DNA of 57,183 nt from Bacillota bacterium. GTDB lineage: Bacteria > Bacillota > Clostridia > Peptostreptococcales > Anaerovoracaceae. Shown piece by piece: positions 7,860 through 17,017 of the stretch (its first letter is position 1; each line of letters begins with the position of its first letter). The translations under genes were made by a program, and so were the position numbers. A model generated the notes under the pieces. The model was not told where the DNA came from, made no database searches, and saw nothing but the letters and a program-made list of their open reading frames with translations. Location: contig JANYJS010000069.1 in the NCBI GenBank assembly GCA_025361765.1, positions 1 through 57,183 on the forward strand, in the 5' to 3' direction.

Positions 7860-10598
7860 TTACTTCAGTTCAAACCAATTGTTGCCTTCATCTATGGAAA
7901 CCTCTAGGGGTACCTTCAATTTAACTGCATTGCACATATTGTCTTCAAGCAGTTTTTTCACCTGATTTATCTCATCCTTGTGGGTCTGAATGATGAGTTC
8001 ATCATGAACCTGTAGAATCAATGTGGATTTAAAGCCCTCACTCACGAGCTGTTTGTAAACATTGACCATGGCAATTTTTATGATGTCCGCTGCGCTTCCT
8101 TGAAGCGGGCTATTCATGGCTAGTCTTTCTCCGAGTTGTCGCACCATATAATTGCTTGCGTTTATTTCATGAACGATTCTTTTTCGGTTCATTATGGTTG
8201 TAACAAAACCGTTTGACTTGCACTCAAGAACCAAATTGTCAAGAAACTCCTTAACTTTTACATACTTTTTAAAGTATTCTGCAATATATTTTTCTGCTTC
8301 TTTTCTAGAGATATTCAGTTCTGTCGAAAGGCCAAAGCCACTCATTCCGTAAATAACACCAAAATTGACCGCTTTTGCATTACTTCTCTGTAAACTCGTA
8401 ACCTGATCCTCCCTAACGCCAAATACTTTTGCTGCTGTTATGGTATGAATATCATCTCCATTTTGAAATGCCGAGATCAATGTTTCATCACCTGACATAT
8501 CTGCCAGCAATCTGAGTTCGATTTGCGAATAATCTGCTCCCACAAGAACGTATTCAGAGCTTTCAGAAATAAAGGCCAGTCTCAGCCTCCTGCCTACCTC
8601 CTGACGAATCGGAATATTTTGCAGGTTAGGTTCAGTACAGCTAATTCTGCCCGTGGCCGCAACAGTCTGCTGAAAATGGGCGTGTATTTTTCCATCTGTA
8701 TTAATTAAAGGCAGTAAACCCTCTACATAAGTACTGTTCAGTTTAGCCAAATTTCTATATTCAAGGATCAAGGGGATAATTTCGTGTTCATCAATCAACT
8801 TTTCTAATACATCAAATCCCGTAGAAAACCCGGTTTTGTTTTTCTTTCCCGTAGCAAGGTTAAGTTTTTCAAATAAAATCGACCCTAATTGCTTTGTTGA
8901 ATTAATATTAAACTCTTCCTCAGCCAAATCGTATATTTTCTTGGATATCTCAGCAATTGAGGATGTCAGCGTTTTGCCGGCTTCAACCAATTTAGCCTTA
9001 TCCACTGCAAAACCGCAAAACTCCATTTGCGCTAAGACCTCAACTAATGGAAGCTCAATATCATAATACAATGGGCCCATATCTCCTGTCTCAATTTCCT
9101 TTTTTAACACGGGTATGAGTCTTCTAACAGCCATACACCAAGACAGTCCATAATCAGCATATTGCCCTTGATGATCCGCTAAAAAATCAAGCTGACCATT
9201 CGCTTTAACGAACTCACTTTCCTCAATTATTTCTTCGTGAAAATAAGAAAGCATCATTGTTTTAATGCTATAGTTTGAACGGTCCGGTTCAATCAAGTAC
9301 TGGGCTATTGCAGTGTCAAAAGCAGTTGAGAATATAAATGGACACTTTTGCTGATCAATAATAGATACCAATTCATTGCAAAGCAAGGCATAATAATCCG
9401 GCTTAAGATTATGGCCAGCAAGTCCAATGCCACTTGATAATAAGCTTGATAAGCATTCAGCCATGAGCTCTTTTTGATTAGCGCTAACATAAAAGTAGTT
9501 ATTTGTTAACAGAATACTAATACCGTCAATAATTGGTTTTTGTTTATGATTATTGTCGCTAAACACTTTAATGATCGCCTGTTTGTCATTTTTAGATGTG
9601 CTGGCTTCAAACTCAATCGCTGCTTTTAGCTTATTGATATCAGCCTTTATCTCTATTATGATCAGCTCCGGCATGCTCTCCATAGGCCTATCATTCTCAA
9701 TTTCTTTTTGGTAAGGGCTGAGCTTTGGTAACATTGCTGTTAATTTATTGAGGTAATTATTGAATTCCAATTTTTTGTATAGCGTTATAAGCGTATCTAT
9801 GTCAGGAGGGTCAACTGTATACTCGGCAAAGTCAATGTCAATTGGTACATTTGTGTTTATTGTAGCAAGTCTTTTGCTCATAATTGCTAATTGTACATTA
9901 TCTTCAATTTTTTCTCTTAGTTTGTCCGGCATGATTTGACTTGAATTTGCAATAAGATTTTCTATGCTTCCGAATTGATGGATCAACTTTTGGGCTGTTT
10001 TCTCCCCTACTCCAGGAACTCCGGGAATATTATCCGACGGATCACCCATCAAACCCTTATAATCGATAAATTGTTCGGAAGTGAACCCATATTTTTCCTG
10101 CATCGTTTCAGCACTGTAAATATCAAATTCTGAAATACCTTTTTTCGTTATGATGATTTTTGTGATATTTGATGCTAATTGGAGCTCATCCTTATCTCCA
10201 GTTATAACAAGCGGCTCTAAACCTTCTTCTTCAGCACGCTTTACAATGGTGCCAATGATGTCATCCGCCTCAAACCCATCCAATTCAAGCATTTTAATAT
10301 TCATTGCAGTAAGGACTTCTTTTAGCAGTGGCAATTGCATTGCAAGCTCTGGAGGCATTTTTTTACGACCAGCTTTATAGTCCGCGTAGTCTTCATGTCT
10401 AAAAGTTGGCGCTTTTCTATCGAAAGCGATGAGCATATAATCCGGATTATAATCATTATTTATTTTATTCAACATACTAATAAAGCCGTATACCGCATGA
10501 GTATAAAGGCCCTCTTTTGTAATCATAGGCCTCTGAATAGCATAATACGCCCTGTTGACAAGGCTATTTCCATCAATTGCAATAATGCGCTTTCCCAT
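7860..10598 (-). CDS. polA: DNA polymerase I
   Basis: A 912-residue repair and Okazaki-processing polymerase. The N-terminal 5'-3' exonuclease (about 1-290) has the GVPGVGEKTAQKL helix-hairpin. The middle domain (about 310-500) has the 3'-5' exonuclease fold but lacks the metal-binding Asp/Glu residues (no DxE at Exo I), so proofreading is probably absent, as in Bacillus and Thermus Pol I. The polymerase domain has motif A GADYSQIELR (catalytic Asp about 689), motif B RSNAKAVNFGVIYG (about 738-751) and motif C QVHDE (about 863-867). Start ATG with GGAG upstream. First gene of polA-coaE-lipoprotein. Confidence 0.97.
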   Translation of the reverse strand: MGKRIIAIDGNSLVNRAYYAIQRPMITKEGLYTHAVYGFISMLNKINNDYNPDYMLIAFDRKAPTFRHEDYADYKAGRKKMPPELAMQLPLLKEVLTAMNIKMLELDGFEADDIIGTIVKRAEEEGLEPLVITGDKDELQLASNITKIIITKKGISEFDIYSAETMQEKYGFTSEQFIDYKGLMGDPSDNIPGVPGVGEKTAQKLIHQFGSIENLIANSSQIMPDKLREKIEDNVQLAIMSKRLATINTNVPIDIDFAEYTVDPPDIDTLITLYKKLEFNNYLNKLTAMLPKLSPYQKEIENDRPMESMPELIIIEIKADINKLKAAIEFEASTSKNDKQAIIKVFSDNNHKQKPIIDGISILLTNNYFYVSANQKELMAECLSSLLSSGIGLAGHNLKPDYYALLCNELVSIIDQQKCPFIFSTAFDTAIAQYLIEPDRSNYSIKTMMLSYFHEEIIEESEFVKANGQLDFLADHQGQYADYGLSWCMAVRRLIPVLKKEIETGDMGPLYYDIELPLVEVLAQMEFCGFAVDKAKLVEAGKTLTSSIAEISKKIYDLAEEEFNINSTKQLGSILFEKLNLATGKKNKTGFSTGFDVLEKLIDEHEIIPLILEYRNLAKLNSTYVEGLLPLINTDGKIHAHFQQTVAATGRISCTEPNLQNIPIRQEVGRRLRLAFISESSEYVLVGADYSQIELRLLADMSGDETLISAFQNGDDIHTITAAKVFGVREDQVTSLQRSNAKAVNFGVIYGMSGFGLSTELNISRKEAEKYIAEYFKKYVKVKEFLDNLVLECKSNGFVTTIMNRKRIVHEINASNYMVRQLGERLAMNSPLQGSAADIIKIAMVNVYKQLVSEGFKSTLILQVHDELIIQTHKDEINQVKKLLEDNMCNAVKLKVPLEVSIDEGNNWFELK

Positions 10599-10680
10599 AA
10601 AATCTCCAGTTCAATAATATCTTTGTGCTTTTAATAATAACAAAATAATCACCTTTGCACAATGGCGAAAACACAATATA

Positions 10681-10725
10681 AAGGGGACAGCTGCAACCCA
10701 TTATTAGAGCGTTGCCTGTCCCTTT
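10681..10725 (-). terminator. hairpin downstream of the anti-sigma gene
   Basis: AAGGGGACAG (10681-10690) pairs with CTGTCCCTTT (10716-10725) with one G-U pair. After a two-base bulge GCAAC pairs with GTTGC (10693-10697 / 10711-10715). On the minus strand the stem is followed by TATATTG, a weak U tract. It sits between the anti-sigma gene and polA, so it is most simply a terminator. Confidence 0.55.
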
Positions 10726-10735
10726 CAGTAAAAGT

Positions 10736-10845
10736 CTTATTAACAGCTATGTTCAGCCAATTATCAGAAATATGTTATTAATAGCTTATATCAGCCAACA
10801 TCATTAAAGATCTTATTTATAGCGAATATTCAGCCAATTATCTAT
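10736..10845. repeat. three imperfect tandem copies of the anti-sigma gene 3' end
   Basis: Units begin near 10736, 10775 and 10812 (period about 37-39 bp) and share TTATTaAtAGC...CAGCCAA. The third unit is the true 3' end of the anti-sigma gene, coding DNWLNIRYK and stop. The first two lie downstream and would read a decayed version (DNWLNIAVNK in copy one). This looks like repeated local duplication of the gene end. Confidence 0.75.
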
Positions 10846-11502
10846 TGAAGATATCGTGCCATTTCCATACTGAATGATATACTCCTTGTTAATCAATTTT
10901 CCATTTATGCCGTTCTTTATAAGAACTTTGAACTCTGCTGGTTCTGCGGAGACTGACAGTATTTCATAGGTATAATCTACTAGTTTGATTTTTATCAAGT
11001 CTTCATAGATCTTCAGATCCCCATTGACCATATAGGCCGCAGATGCTCCGTCTGACCCCGCTGCGCTGTCCTCCAGTCGAGCTGCTTCGTTAAGTTGCTG
11101 GTCCACACTTGCACTTTTCATTAATCCGGTTTGCCCGCCAAGGTTGTCGGGGTTCAAAAATAATGCATTATAGATATTATAACTGAAAACCCCAATCATA
11201 AATACTGCCGCTACTGCACCTAGACGCTTCCATGAAGCTGGTTTATGATTATTTTTAGACTTTTCATAATTAAGTGCGTTTCTCAATTTGGGACCAAAGG
11301 TCTCAGGTAATGCAATGGGTTTCAAATTAGCGAAAGCATTTTTCGTTTCAAGAAGATCAGCCATAAGCTCTGAACAGGATATGCAAGTTGATAGATGTTC
11401 TTCAAGTTCAGCTTTTTCATCTTTCTCTAGCATGTCATCTATGTAAAGAGCAATCCATTCTGACATATCAGACGTGTGCTCCCCTTTATTATTGATATTC
11501 AT
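10813..11502 (-). CDS. membrane anti-sigma factor with zinc-finger N-terminus (zf-HC2)
   Basis: A 229-residue protein. The N-terminal anti-sigma zinc finger reads HLSTCISC (H-x3-C-x2-C, about residues 35-42). One transmembrane helix (LGAVAAVFMIGVFSYNIYNA, near 93-112) and an extracytoplasmic domain of about 110 residues follow. It should hold the ECF sigma factor encoded just upstream and release it on an envelope signal. The outer domain resembles nothing I can name. Start ATG with AGGAGG eight bases upstream. Its last nine codons match the two duplicated units downstream. Confidence 0.88.
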   Translation of the reverse strand: MNINNKGEHTSDMSEWIALYIDDMLEKDEKAELEEHLSTCISCSELMADLLETKNAFANLKPIALPETFGPKLRNALNYEKSKNNHKPASWKRLGAVAAVFMIGVFSYNIYNALFLNPDNLGGQTGLMKSASVDQQLNEAARLEDSAAGSDGASAAYMVNGDLKIYEDLIKIKLVDYTYEILSVSAEPAEFKVLIKNGINGKLINKEYIIQYGNGTISSIDNWLNIRYK

Positions 11503-11524
11503 ACGGATAACCTCCTCTCAATAC

Positions 11525-11576
11525 TTTTATAGTTCCATTAAATGCCTTTATAGTTCTTTTATAGTTCCATTAATAC
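11525..11576. repeat. direct repeat in the sigma/anti-sigma spacer
   Basis: TTTTATAGTTCCATTA occurs at 11525 and again at 11557 (period 32), with a partial CCTTTATAGTTC copy between them at 11545. The spacer between sigma stop and anti-sigma start is therefore made largely of duplicated sequence. Confidence 0.7.
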
Positions 11577-11596
11577 GCCTTTAATATTCTATCTAT

Positions 11597-12190
11597 TTAG
11601 ACGCAATACTCATCATTTAGTTCCTTTGCTTCTAGCAGGTGTTGTCTCAGGTTAATCCTGGCTCTGCTGATCCTGGACTTCACAGTCCCTAAGGAGCAAT
11701 TCAATATTTCCGCGATTTCTTCATAAGAAAAATTCTCCATGTCGCGAAGCGTAATTGCTTCTCTTTGATCAGGAGATAATTTCGAAAGGCATGCCTTGAT
11801 TAGCGCAAGTTTTTCACTGTTCTCAAGTAGTATTTCAGGCGATTGACTTAGATCAGGAAGCTCCATAACGGATTCGTTATGGTTCTCATCCGTTCTGTAT
11901 AAGCTGATGTCAGACCAATGTTTGCTGTTTTTCCTAAGCGCATCATAACAGGTGTTGACGACAATCCTATAAACCCAAGTGTCAAAACTGCTTTCTTCTT
12001 TAAACCCTTTTAATGCGCGAAAGACTTTTATAAAGCTCTCCTGAATAGCGTCCATAGCGTCTTCTTCATTTTTTAGACAACGCAAAGCGATATTATAAGC
12101 CTTTGATTGGGTGCTTTGAATTAATTTTTCAAAGCTATCAACATCACCGGACTTAGCCATTTTAATCAATTGCTTTTCAAATTCTGACAT
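11597..12190 (-). CDS. ECF-type RNA polymerase sigma factor
   Basis: A 197-residue sigma factor with region 2 (NIALRCLKNEEDAMDAIQES... FDTWVYRIVVN in parts) and region 4 helix-turn-helix (SYEEIAEILNCSLGTVKSRI). It resembles the SigW/RpoE group. I chose the ATG at 12190 (MSEFEKQLIK) because GAGGA stands five bases upstream; an ATG nine codons earlier has no good ribosome site. Cotranscribed with its zf-HC2 anti-sigma factor. The regulon is not visible here. Confidence 0.92.
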   Translation of the reverse strand: MSEFEKQLIKMAKSGDVDSFEKLIQSTQSKAYNIALRCLKNEEDAMDAIQESFIKVFRALKGFKEESSFDTWVYRIVVNTCYDALRKNSKHWSDISLYRTDENHNESVMELPDLSQSPEILLENSEKLALIKACLSKLSPDQREAITLRDMENFSYEEIAEILNCSLGTVKSRISRARINLRQHLLEAKELNDEYCV

Positions 12191-12257
12191 ACTCTTCCTC
12201 TTCATAGATTTATGCATAGATGGGAGAAAATTTAGTGAGGATGTGAATTAATGATTA

Positions 12258-12872
12258 TTATTTGTGCCTTCTAGTCAGCTCAGCTTTGATATCCTCCGTG
12301 GAAATATCCCTAATTTCCATGAGTACCATCAGATGATAAACAAAATCGCAAATTTCATAGACGAGATCTTCTTTGGAAGGATTTTTAGCGGCAATAATAA
12401 TTTCTGCCGACTCCTCCCCAATTTTTTTCAAAATCTTGTCTATTCCTTTTTCAAAAAGATAATTGGTATATGAGCCTTCTTTGGGGTTGAGCTTTCTGTC
12501 TCTGATCGTTTCAGCCAATCGGATCAGAATATTGCCGATATCCTCATCCTCATTCACGCGATTCAAAATTTCTCTATAAAAACAAGAGTAGTTGCCGGTA
12601 TGGCAAGCAACACCCTTCTGCTCAACCTCGATCAATAACGCATCGCCATCACAATCATAGGAAACCCTTTTAACCAGCTGAATATGTCCAGAAGTTGCTC
12701 CTTTGTTCCATAATTCCTGCCTGCTCCTGCTATAAAACCATGTGGTGTCTGTAGCCATGGTTTTCCTAAGAGATTCGTCATTCATATATGCCACCATGAG
12801 CACTTTTTTTGTATTGATATCTTGAACTACAGCTGGAATAAGGCCCTGTTCATCAAATTTCAATTCAATCAT
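12258..12872 (-). CDS. hisI: bifunctional phosphoribosyl-AMP cyclohydrolase / phosphoribosyl-ATP pyrophosphatase
   Basis: Steps 2 and 3 of histidine synthesis in one 204-residue protein (often written hisIE). The HisI half (1-110) has [19 protein letters not shown] and [10 protein letters not shown] with the metal-binding Cys residues ([13 protein letters not shown]). The HisE half (about 115-204) has [15 protein letters not shown] and YHLMVLM. Last gene of the his operon, 16 bases after hisF. Start ATG with AAGGAG. Confidence 0.96.
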   Translation of the reverse strand: MIELKFDEQGLIPAVVQDINTKKVLMVAYMNDESLRKTMATDTTWFYSRSRQELWNKGATSGHIQLVKRVSYDCDGDALLIEVEQKGVACHTGNYSCFYREILNRVNEDEDIGNILIRLAETIRDRKLNPKEGSYTNYLFEKGIDKILKKIGEESAEIIIAAKNPSKEDLVYEICDFVYHLMVLMEIRDISTEDIKAELTRRHK

Positions 12873-12888
12873 CTGGTTTCTCCTTATG

Positions 12889-13644
12889 TTATAATCTCAT
12901 ATTGACTTTATTTAAATGAAGATAGTTTTTTAATTCTCTGATATCAATTTCCCCGAAATGAAATACTGAAGCGGCTAATGCGGCATCCGCTTTGCCACAT
13001 ACAAATACGTCAAGAAAGTCTTCCATTTTTCCAGCTCCACCAGAAGCGATGACTGGAATTCTAACATTTTCAGAAATTTCTTTGTTTAAAGCAATATCAT
13101 ATCCGGACTTGACCCCATCAGCATCAATACTATTCAGTACAAGCTCCCCAGCGCCAAGCGTCTCTGCCTTAAAGGCCCATTCTACAGCATCTATACCCGT
13201 ATCCTGACGCCCACCATTGATAAATACATGCCAAGATTGTCCAACTCTTTTAGCATCAATGGATAAAACAATGCATTGATTTCCAAATTTGAGAGCTGCC
13301 TCTGTGATCAGGCTGGCATTATTGACCGCAGCAGAATTTAGTGAAACCTTATCTGCTCCCGCACGTAGCACCTTCTTAATATCGTCAATGCTCCTAATTC
13401 CTCCACCCACAGTAAAAGGAATGTAGACTTCATAAGCTGTCTTTTCAACCACTTGAAGGAAAATATTCCTAGCTTCATTTGAGGCAGTAATATCATAGAA
13501 CACCAATTCATCCGCGCCAGAACTGCTATAAAATTTAGCCAGCTCTACAGGATCCGAAACATCTTTAAGCACTTCAAATTTGGTTCCTTTTACAACCCTT
13601 CCTTTATCAACATCCAAACAGGGTATGATTCTTTTCGTAATCAT
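12889..13644 (-). CDS. hisF: imidazole glycerol phosphate synthase, cyclase subunit
   Basis: A 251-residue (beta/alpha)8 barrel that joins ammonia from HisH with PRFAR to make imidazole glycerol phosphate and AICAR. Visible are [19 protein letters not shown] with the first catalytic Asp (Asp11), the second catalytic Asp in VLNSIDADG, and phosphate loops GGGIRS and [11 protein letters not shown]. Normal length. Its start overlaps the end of hisA by four bases (ATGA type). Confidence 0.97.
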   Translation of the reverse strand: MITKRIIPCLDVDKGRVVKGTKFEVLKDVSDPVELAKFYSSSGADELVFYDITASNEARNIFLQVVEKTAYEVYIPFTVGGGIRSIDDIKKVLRAGADKVSLNSAAVNNASLITEAALKFGNQCIVLSIDAKRVGQSWHVFINGGRQDTGIDAVEWAFKAETLGAGELVLNSIDADGVKSGYDIALNKEISENVRIPVIASGGAGKMEDFLDVFVCGKADAALAASVFHFGEIDIRELKNYLHLNKVNMRL

Positions 13645-14357
13645 ATGGGCTCCTTTGCATTCAATTCCATAAGACTAATATCTCCTGTGTATAGTGCTTT
13701 GCCTATAATGATACCATAAACGTTCATCTCCTGAATGCGTTTTACATCAGAAATTGTGCTAACGCCGCCCGATGCTATGATATCAAGACCCGTTTTCATC
13801 TGTATGTCGGAAAGTTCTTGAAAATTTGGCCCTGACATCATGCCATCTTTTGCAATATCGGTATATACTATTGTTTTTAAGCCATAGTCCTTTAAAGTGT
13901 TTGCTAGGTCGCTGGCTTTGACCGAGCTGATTTCAGTCCATCCCTTGATGGCAACTAAGCCATTTCTCGCATCTAAAGATACAGCTACTTGATCATGATA
14001 TTTCTCAAGAACTTTCTTCATGAACAGTTCATCTGACAAGGCGCTTGTGCCCAGAATAATCCTAGCTACACCTATCGAAATCAAGTCATCAGCATAAGCC
14101 ATGCTTCTTATCCCACCGCCTACCTGTACGGGGATAGTTAATGCTTTTATAATATCCTTTATCACTTCTTTGTTTTCAGGTATCCCTGTCAATGCGCCAC
14201 CTAAATCAACCAAGTGCAGATATTCAGCCCCTTGACTTTGCCATTTTAGGGCAGTCTCCACCGGATGATCTGAAAATATTTGTTTTTGGTTATAGTCGCC
14301 TTGCGTAAGGCGTACGCACTTTCCCTCTTTTAAATCTATAGCAGGAAATATGATCAT
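13641..14357 (-). CDS. hisA: phosphoribosylformimino-5-aminoimidazole carboxamide ribotide isomerase
   Basis: A 238-residue barrel enzyme converting ProFAR to PRFAR. It opens [22 protein letters not shown] with catalytic Asp8, has LHLVDLGGA and GGGIRS, the second Asp in [15 protein letters not shown], and [11 protein letters not shown]. Overlaps hisH and hisF by four bases each, consistent with translational coupling. Confidence 0.97.
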   Translation of the reverse strand: MIIFPAIDLKEGKCVRLTQGDYNQKQIFSDHPVETALKWQSQGAEYLHLVDLGGALTGIPENKEVIKDIIKALTIPVQVGGGIRSMAYADDLISIGVARIILGTSALSDELFMKKVLEKYHDQVAVSLDARNGLVAIKGWTEISSVKASDLANTLKDYGLKTIVYTDIAKDGMMSGPNFQELSDIQMKTGLDIIASGGVSTISDVKRIQEMNVYGIIIGKALYTGDISLMELNAKEPI

Positions 14358-14980
14358 AAGTTCATCTCCGTTTTATTTACGATTTCTATAAAATTTTCTA
14401 ATAGCTTAATGCCTGTTTCCGAACTTTTTTCAGGGTGAAACTGCATGCCTATAACTACACCTTTTCTAACTATTGCGGGCACATGAATCCCGTATTCAGT
14501 ATAAAAAATCACATCATCGTCTTCCTTTGGCAATGCATAATATGAATGAACAAAATAGGCATATTCTCCCTGACCAATACCTAACCCAATATCGTCATTT
14601 CTATTTAAAATCAGCTGATTCCAACCTATATGAGGCACTTTAAGGCATGGGTCCGAAAACTTAATGATTTCTCCCCCAATCAGCCCAAGGCCTTCCCAAT
14701 TGCCATCTTCAAAACTCCTGTCAAAAAGAAGCTGCATCCCAAGGCAAATACCAAGCAAAGGTTTTCCTTTAGCTACATTTTCTCTTATCCCTATATCAAG
14801 TCCTAACTCTTTCAGCTTCAAAATTGCTGCGCCAAAGGAGCCAACGCCTGGAAGAATAATTGCCGAACAAGTATTGATATCTATTGGATCAGATGTTATC
14901 ATAACCTCCGCTCCAATTTTTATCAATGCCTTGTAGACACTATTGAGATTTCCCGCTCCATAGTCTATAATTGCAATCAT
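14354..14980 (-). CDS. hisH: imidazole glycerol phosphate synthase, glutaminase subunit
   Basis: A 208-residue class I glutamine amidotransferase feeding ammonia to HisF. The nucleophile elbow is GICLGMQLLF (Cys about 79) and the catalytic His-Glu pair sits in MQFHPEKSSE. It opens MIAIIDYGAGNLNSVYKA. Start ATG with GGAGG seven bases upstream. Confidence 0.97.
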   Translation of the reverse strand: MIAIIDYGAGNLNSVYKALIKIGAEVMITSDPIDINTCSAIILPGVGSFGAAILKLKELGLDIGIRENVAKGKPLLGICLGMQLLFDRSFEDGNWEGLGLIGGEIIKFSDPCLKVPHIGWNQLILNRNDDIGLGIGQGEYAYFVHSYYALPKEDDDVIFYTEYGIHVPAIVRKGVVIGMQFHPEKSSETGIKLLENFIEIVNKTEMNL

Positions 14981-15000
14981 TCTGCGCCCTCCTAGTAAAA

Positions 15001-15672
15001 TTATAATATGCCTTTTGTAGACAGAAGAACTGACCCTTCAATTCTTGCTGCCTCCGATAAAGCTCTTGCAACCCCTTTAAAAATCGCTTCGATTATGTGA
15101 TGGGTATTTTTTCCATAGGGGACATTGATATGAAGCGTAACCATAGCGTTCATGGCGAAGGCCCTGAAAAACTCCTCAACCAGTTCTGTGGGAAAATCAC
15201 CGACAGTCAGCAGACTAAAATCAGCATTAAATACTAAAAACGGCCTCCCCGAGACATCAAGCACTGTTTGGATCCATTGATCCTTATCTATAGTATTTAT
15301 TCCGCTTGAGATTTCCGCTTGCACTTCTGCCATAGCCTCATCCATGGGTGTAAATGAAAAGCCGTAGCGCTTTATACCGACTTTATTTTCGAGGCATTTC
15401 GCATACGCCTGGCCAAGAACGATGCCTACATCTTCAACGGTATGGTGGAAGTCAACGTGAATATCTCCAATGCAAGAGATGGTTAAATCAAACTGTCCAT
15501 GTTTTGCAAAACTTTCCAGCATATGATCAAAGAAACCCACGCCTGTGGATATTCGAGACTCACCAGTGCCGTCAATATTTAAAGAAAGTCTAATCTCGGT
15601 CTCTTTCGTTTTTCTCACTATTACTGATTTTCTAGCTATACTATCCATTTTTTTTGAGCATTTATTGTTCAT
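15001..15672 (-). CDS. hisB: imidazoleglycerol-phosphate dehydratase with an internal insertion
   Basis: A manganese enzyme of histidine synthesis (monofunctional HisB). Metal motifs FFDHMLESFAKHGQFDL, HHTVEDVG and KNTHHIIEAIFK are intact, and the tail STKGIL is normal. An extra stretch of about 17 residues (nt about 15265-15318, between DEAMAEV and LDVSGRPF) is not typical of the family. I chose the ATG at 15672 (AAAAGGGG seven bases upstream; 223 residues). An in-frame ATG at 15705 also has AAAGGAG, because the start region is partly duplicated. The gene overlaps the 3' end of hisD. Confidence 0.93.
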   Translation of the reverse strand: MNNKCSKKMDSIARKSVIVRKTKETEIRLSLNIDGTGESRISTGVGFFDHMLESFAKHGQFDLTISCIGDIHVDFHHTVEDVGIVLGQAYAKCLENKVGIKRYGFSFTPMDEAMAEVQAEISSGINTIDKDQWIQTVLDVSGRPFLVFNADFSLLTVGDFPTELVEEFFRAFAMNAMVTLHINVPYGKNTHHIIEAIFKGVARALSEAARIEGSVLLSTKGIL

Positions 15673-17017
15673 AGTCAGCCCCTTTTCCCCCGAGCATCTG
15701 TTCATGGCCAGCTCCTTTGGAGGATTCAAATCGGATTCCTATAGCCCTAGAATGTGCCGTCAAGCCTTCTTTATCAGCGATCGCCATAATCCGATCTTTT
15801 TCATTATACAATACTTCTTCAGGATAATAAATAATGCTGGATTTTTTTATAAAGTCATAAACGCCCAAAGGTGAAGCAAATCTTGCAGTTCCACCAGTTG
15901 GCAAGGTATGGTTTGGCCCAGCATAATAGTCTCCAAGTGGTTCGGGAGAATAGCTTCCCAGAAATATGGCTCCGGCATTTTCAACATTTTCCAAATAGGA
16001 AATAGGATAATCAAGCATGATTTCCAAATGCTCAGGAGCAAAATAATTTGAAATTGCAAAACAACTGTCAATATCCTCGGCCAAAAAAATTATTCCGTTA
16101 TTATGAATCGACATCATGGCAATGCTTTCTCTTTCTAGCTGTGATAACTGTTCAGCTACTTTCTCAAAGACCTCTTCGGCAAGCTCTCTTGAGGTGGTAA
16201 TCAATACAGAGGCTGCCATTTCATCATGCTCAGCCTGAGAAAGCAAATCCGCAGCAATAAAGTCTGCGTTGGCCTTTTCATCGGCTATGATACAGATTTC
16301 GCTTGGCCCTGCAATCATGTCTATGGCAACAACGCCAAAGACTAATTTTTTAGCTCTTGCAACATAAATATTCCCGGGTCCAGTTATCTTATCGACAGCT
16401 TTTATGGATTCCGTTCCATAGGCAAGTGCTGCAATCGCCTGAGCACCACCAACCTTGTATATTTCATCTACGCCAGCGATTTTGGCCGCAGCTAAAACGT
16501 ATGGATTAATTGATCCATCCTTTTGCGGTGGCGTTACTAAAACAATGCGTTTAACCTTTGCAATCTTTGCAGGAATGACGTTCATAAGAACTGTTGACGG
16601 ATAGGCCGCCTTGCCCCCTGGCACATAAATGCCAACGTTTTCAATTGGCCTAATCAATTGACCTAGAATCGCGCCATTTCCTTCTTCAAAGGTCCAAGTT
16701 TTTTCAAGCTGCTTTAAGTGAAAGTCATAAATTTTAGCAGCAGCTTTTATCAATGCATCTCTAACTACATTGTCAATGGTTAGATAAGCAGACTCAATCT
16801 CATGATTGCTGACTCTCAATTCTGAATTCAAAGTCTCAGCACTTACTCCATCGAAGAGCATATTGAAGTGATACAAGCCTTGATCGCCCTCTGATCTGAC
16901 TTTGTTAATAATTTGAACAACTTCACTATCAATTTTATTCAAATCACCTTCGGTTCTATTGGTAAAACTACTGATTATGGAGGATTCTTCTCCCTTTTTA
17001 ATTTTTAAAATTCGCAT
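15662..17017 (-). CDS. hisD: histidinol dehydrogenase
   Basis: A 451-residue zinc enzyme that makes histidine from histidinol in two NAD-dependent steps. Visible are GQLIRPIENVGIYVPGGKA, the signature region KITGPGNIYVARAKK, DMIAGPSEICIIADE, SQAEHDE (zinc and catalytic residues) and FAPEHLEI. The start ATG shares a base with the hisZG stop (TAATG). The C-terminal KGAGHEQMLGGKGADYEQ carries a small self-repeat from the same duplication that copies the hisB start site. Confidence 0.97.
   Translation of the reverse strand: MRILKIKKGEESSIISSFTNRTEGDLNKIDSEVVQIINKVRSEGDQGLYHFNMLFDGVSAETLNSELRVSNHEIESAYLTIDNVVRDALIKAAAKIYDFHLKQLEKTWTFEEGNGAILGQLIRPIENVGIYVPGGKAAYPSTVLMNVIPAKIAKVKRIVLVTPPQKDGSINPYVLAAAKIAGVDEIYKVGGAQAIAALAYGTESIKAVDKITGPGNIYVARAKKLVFGVVAIDMIAGPSEICIIADEKANADFIAADLLSQAEHDEMAASVLITTSRELAEEVFEKVAEQLSQLERESIAMMSIHNNGIIFLAEDIDSCFAISNYFAPEHLEIMLDYPISYLENVENAGAIFLGSYSPEPLGDYYAGPNHTLPTGGTARFASPLGVYDFIKKSSIIYYPEEVLYNEKDRIMAIADKEGLTAHSRAIGIRFESSKGAGHEQMLGGKGADYEQ
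15667..15732. repeat. 33-bp-spaced direct repeat at the hisD/hisB junction
   Basis: GTTCATRGYCAGCYCCTTT occurs at 15667 and again at 15700 (16 of 19 bases identical, in frame for both genes). Each copy carries, on the minus strand, a purine-rich ribosome site and an ATG for hisB, so hisB has two plausible starts 11 codons apart. It also lengthens HisD by repeating KGA-x-x-EQ. Confidence 0.75.

Noticed and set aside
10681-10725. AAGGGGACAG...CTGTCCCTTT as ends of a small mobile element
   Set aside because: Only one copy in the window, no target duplication and no internal payload; a terminator hairpin is simpler.
15545-15874. Plus-strand open frame across the hisB/hisD junction
   Set aside because: It overlaps two firmly identified genes on the other strand, lacks a ribosome site and shows no protein family signal.
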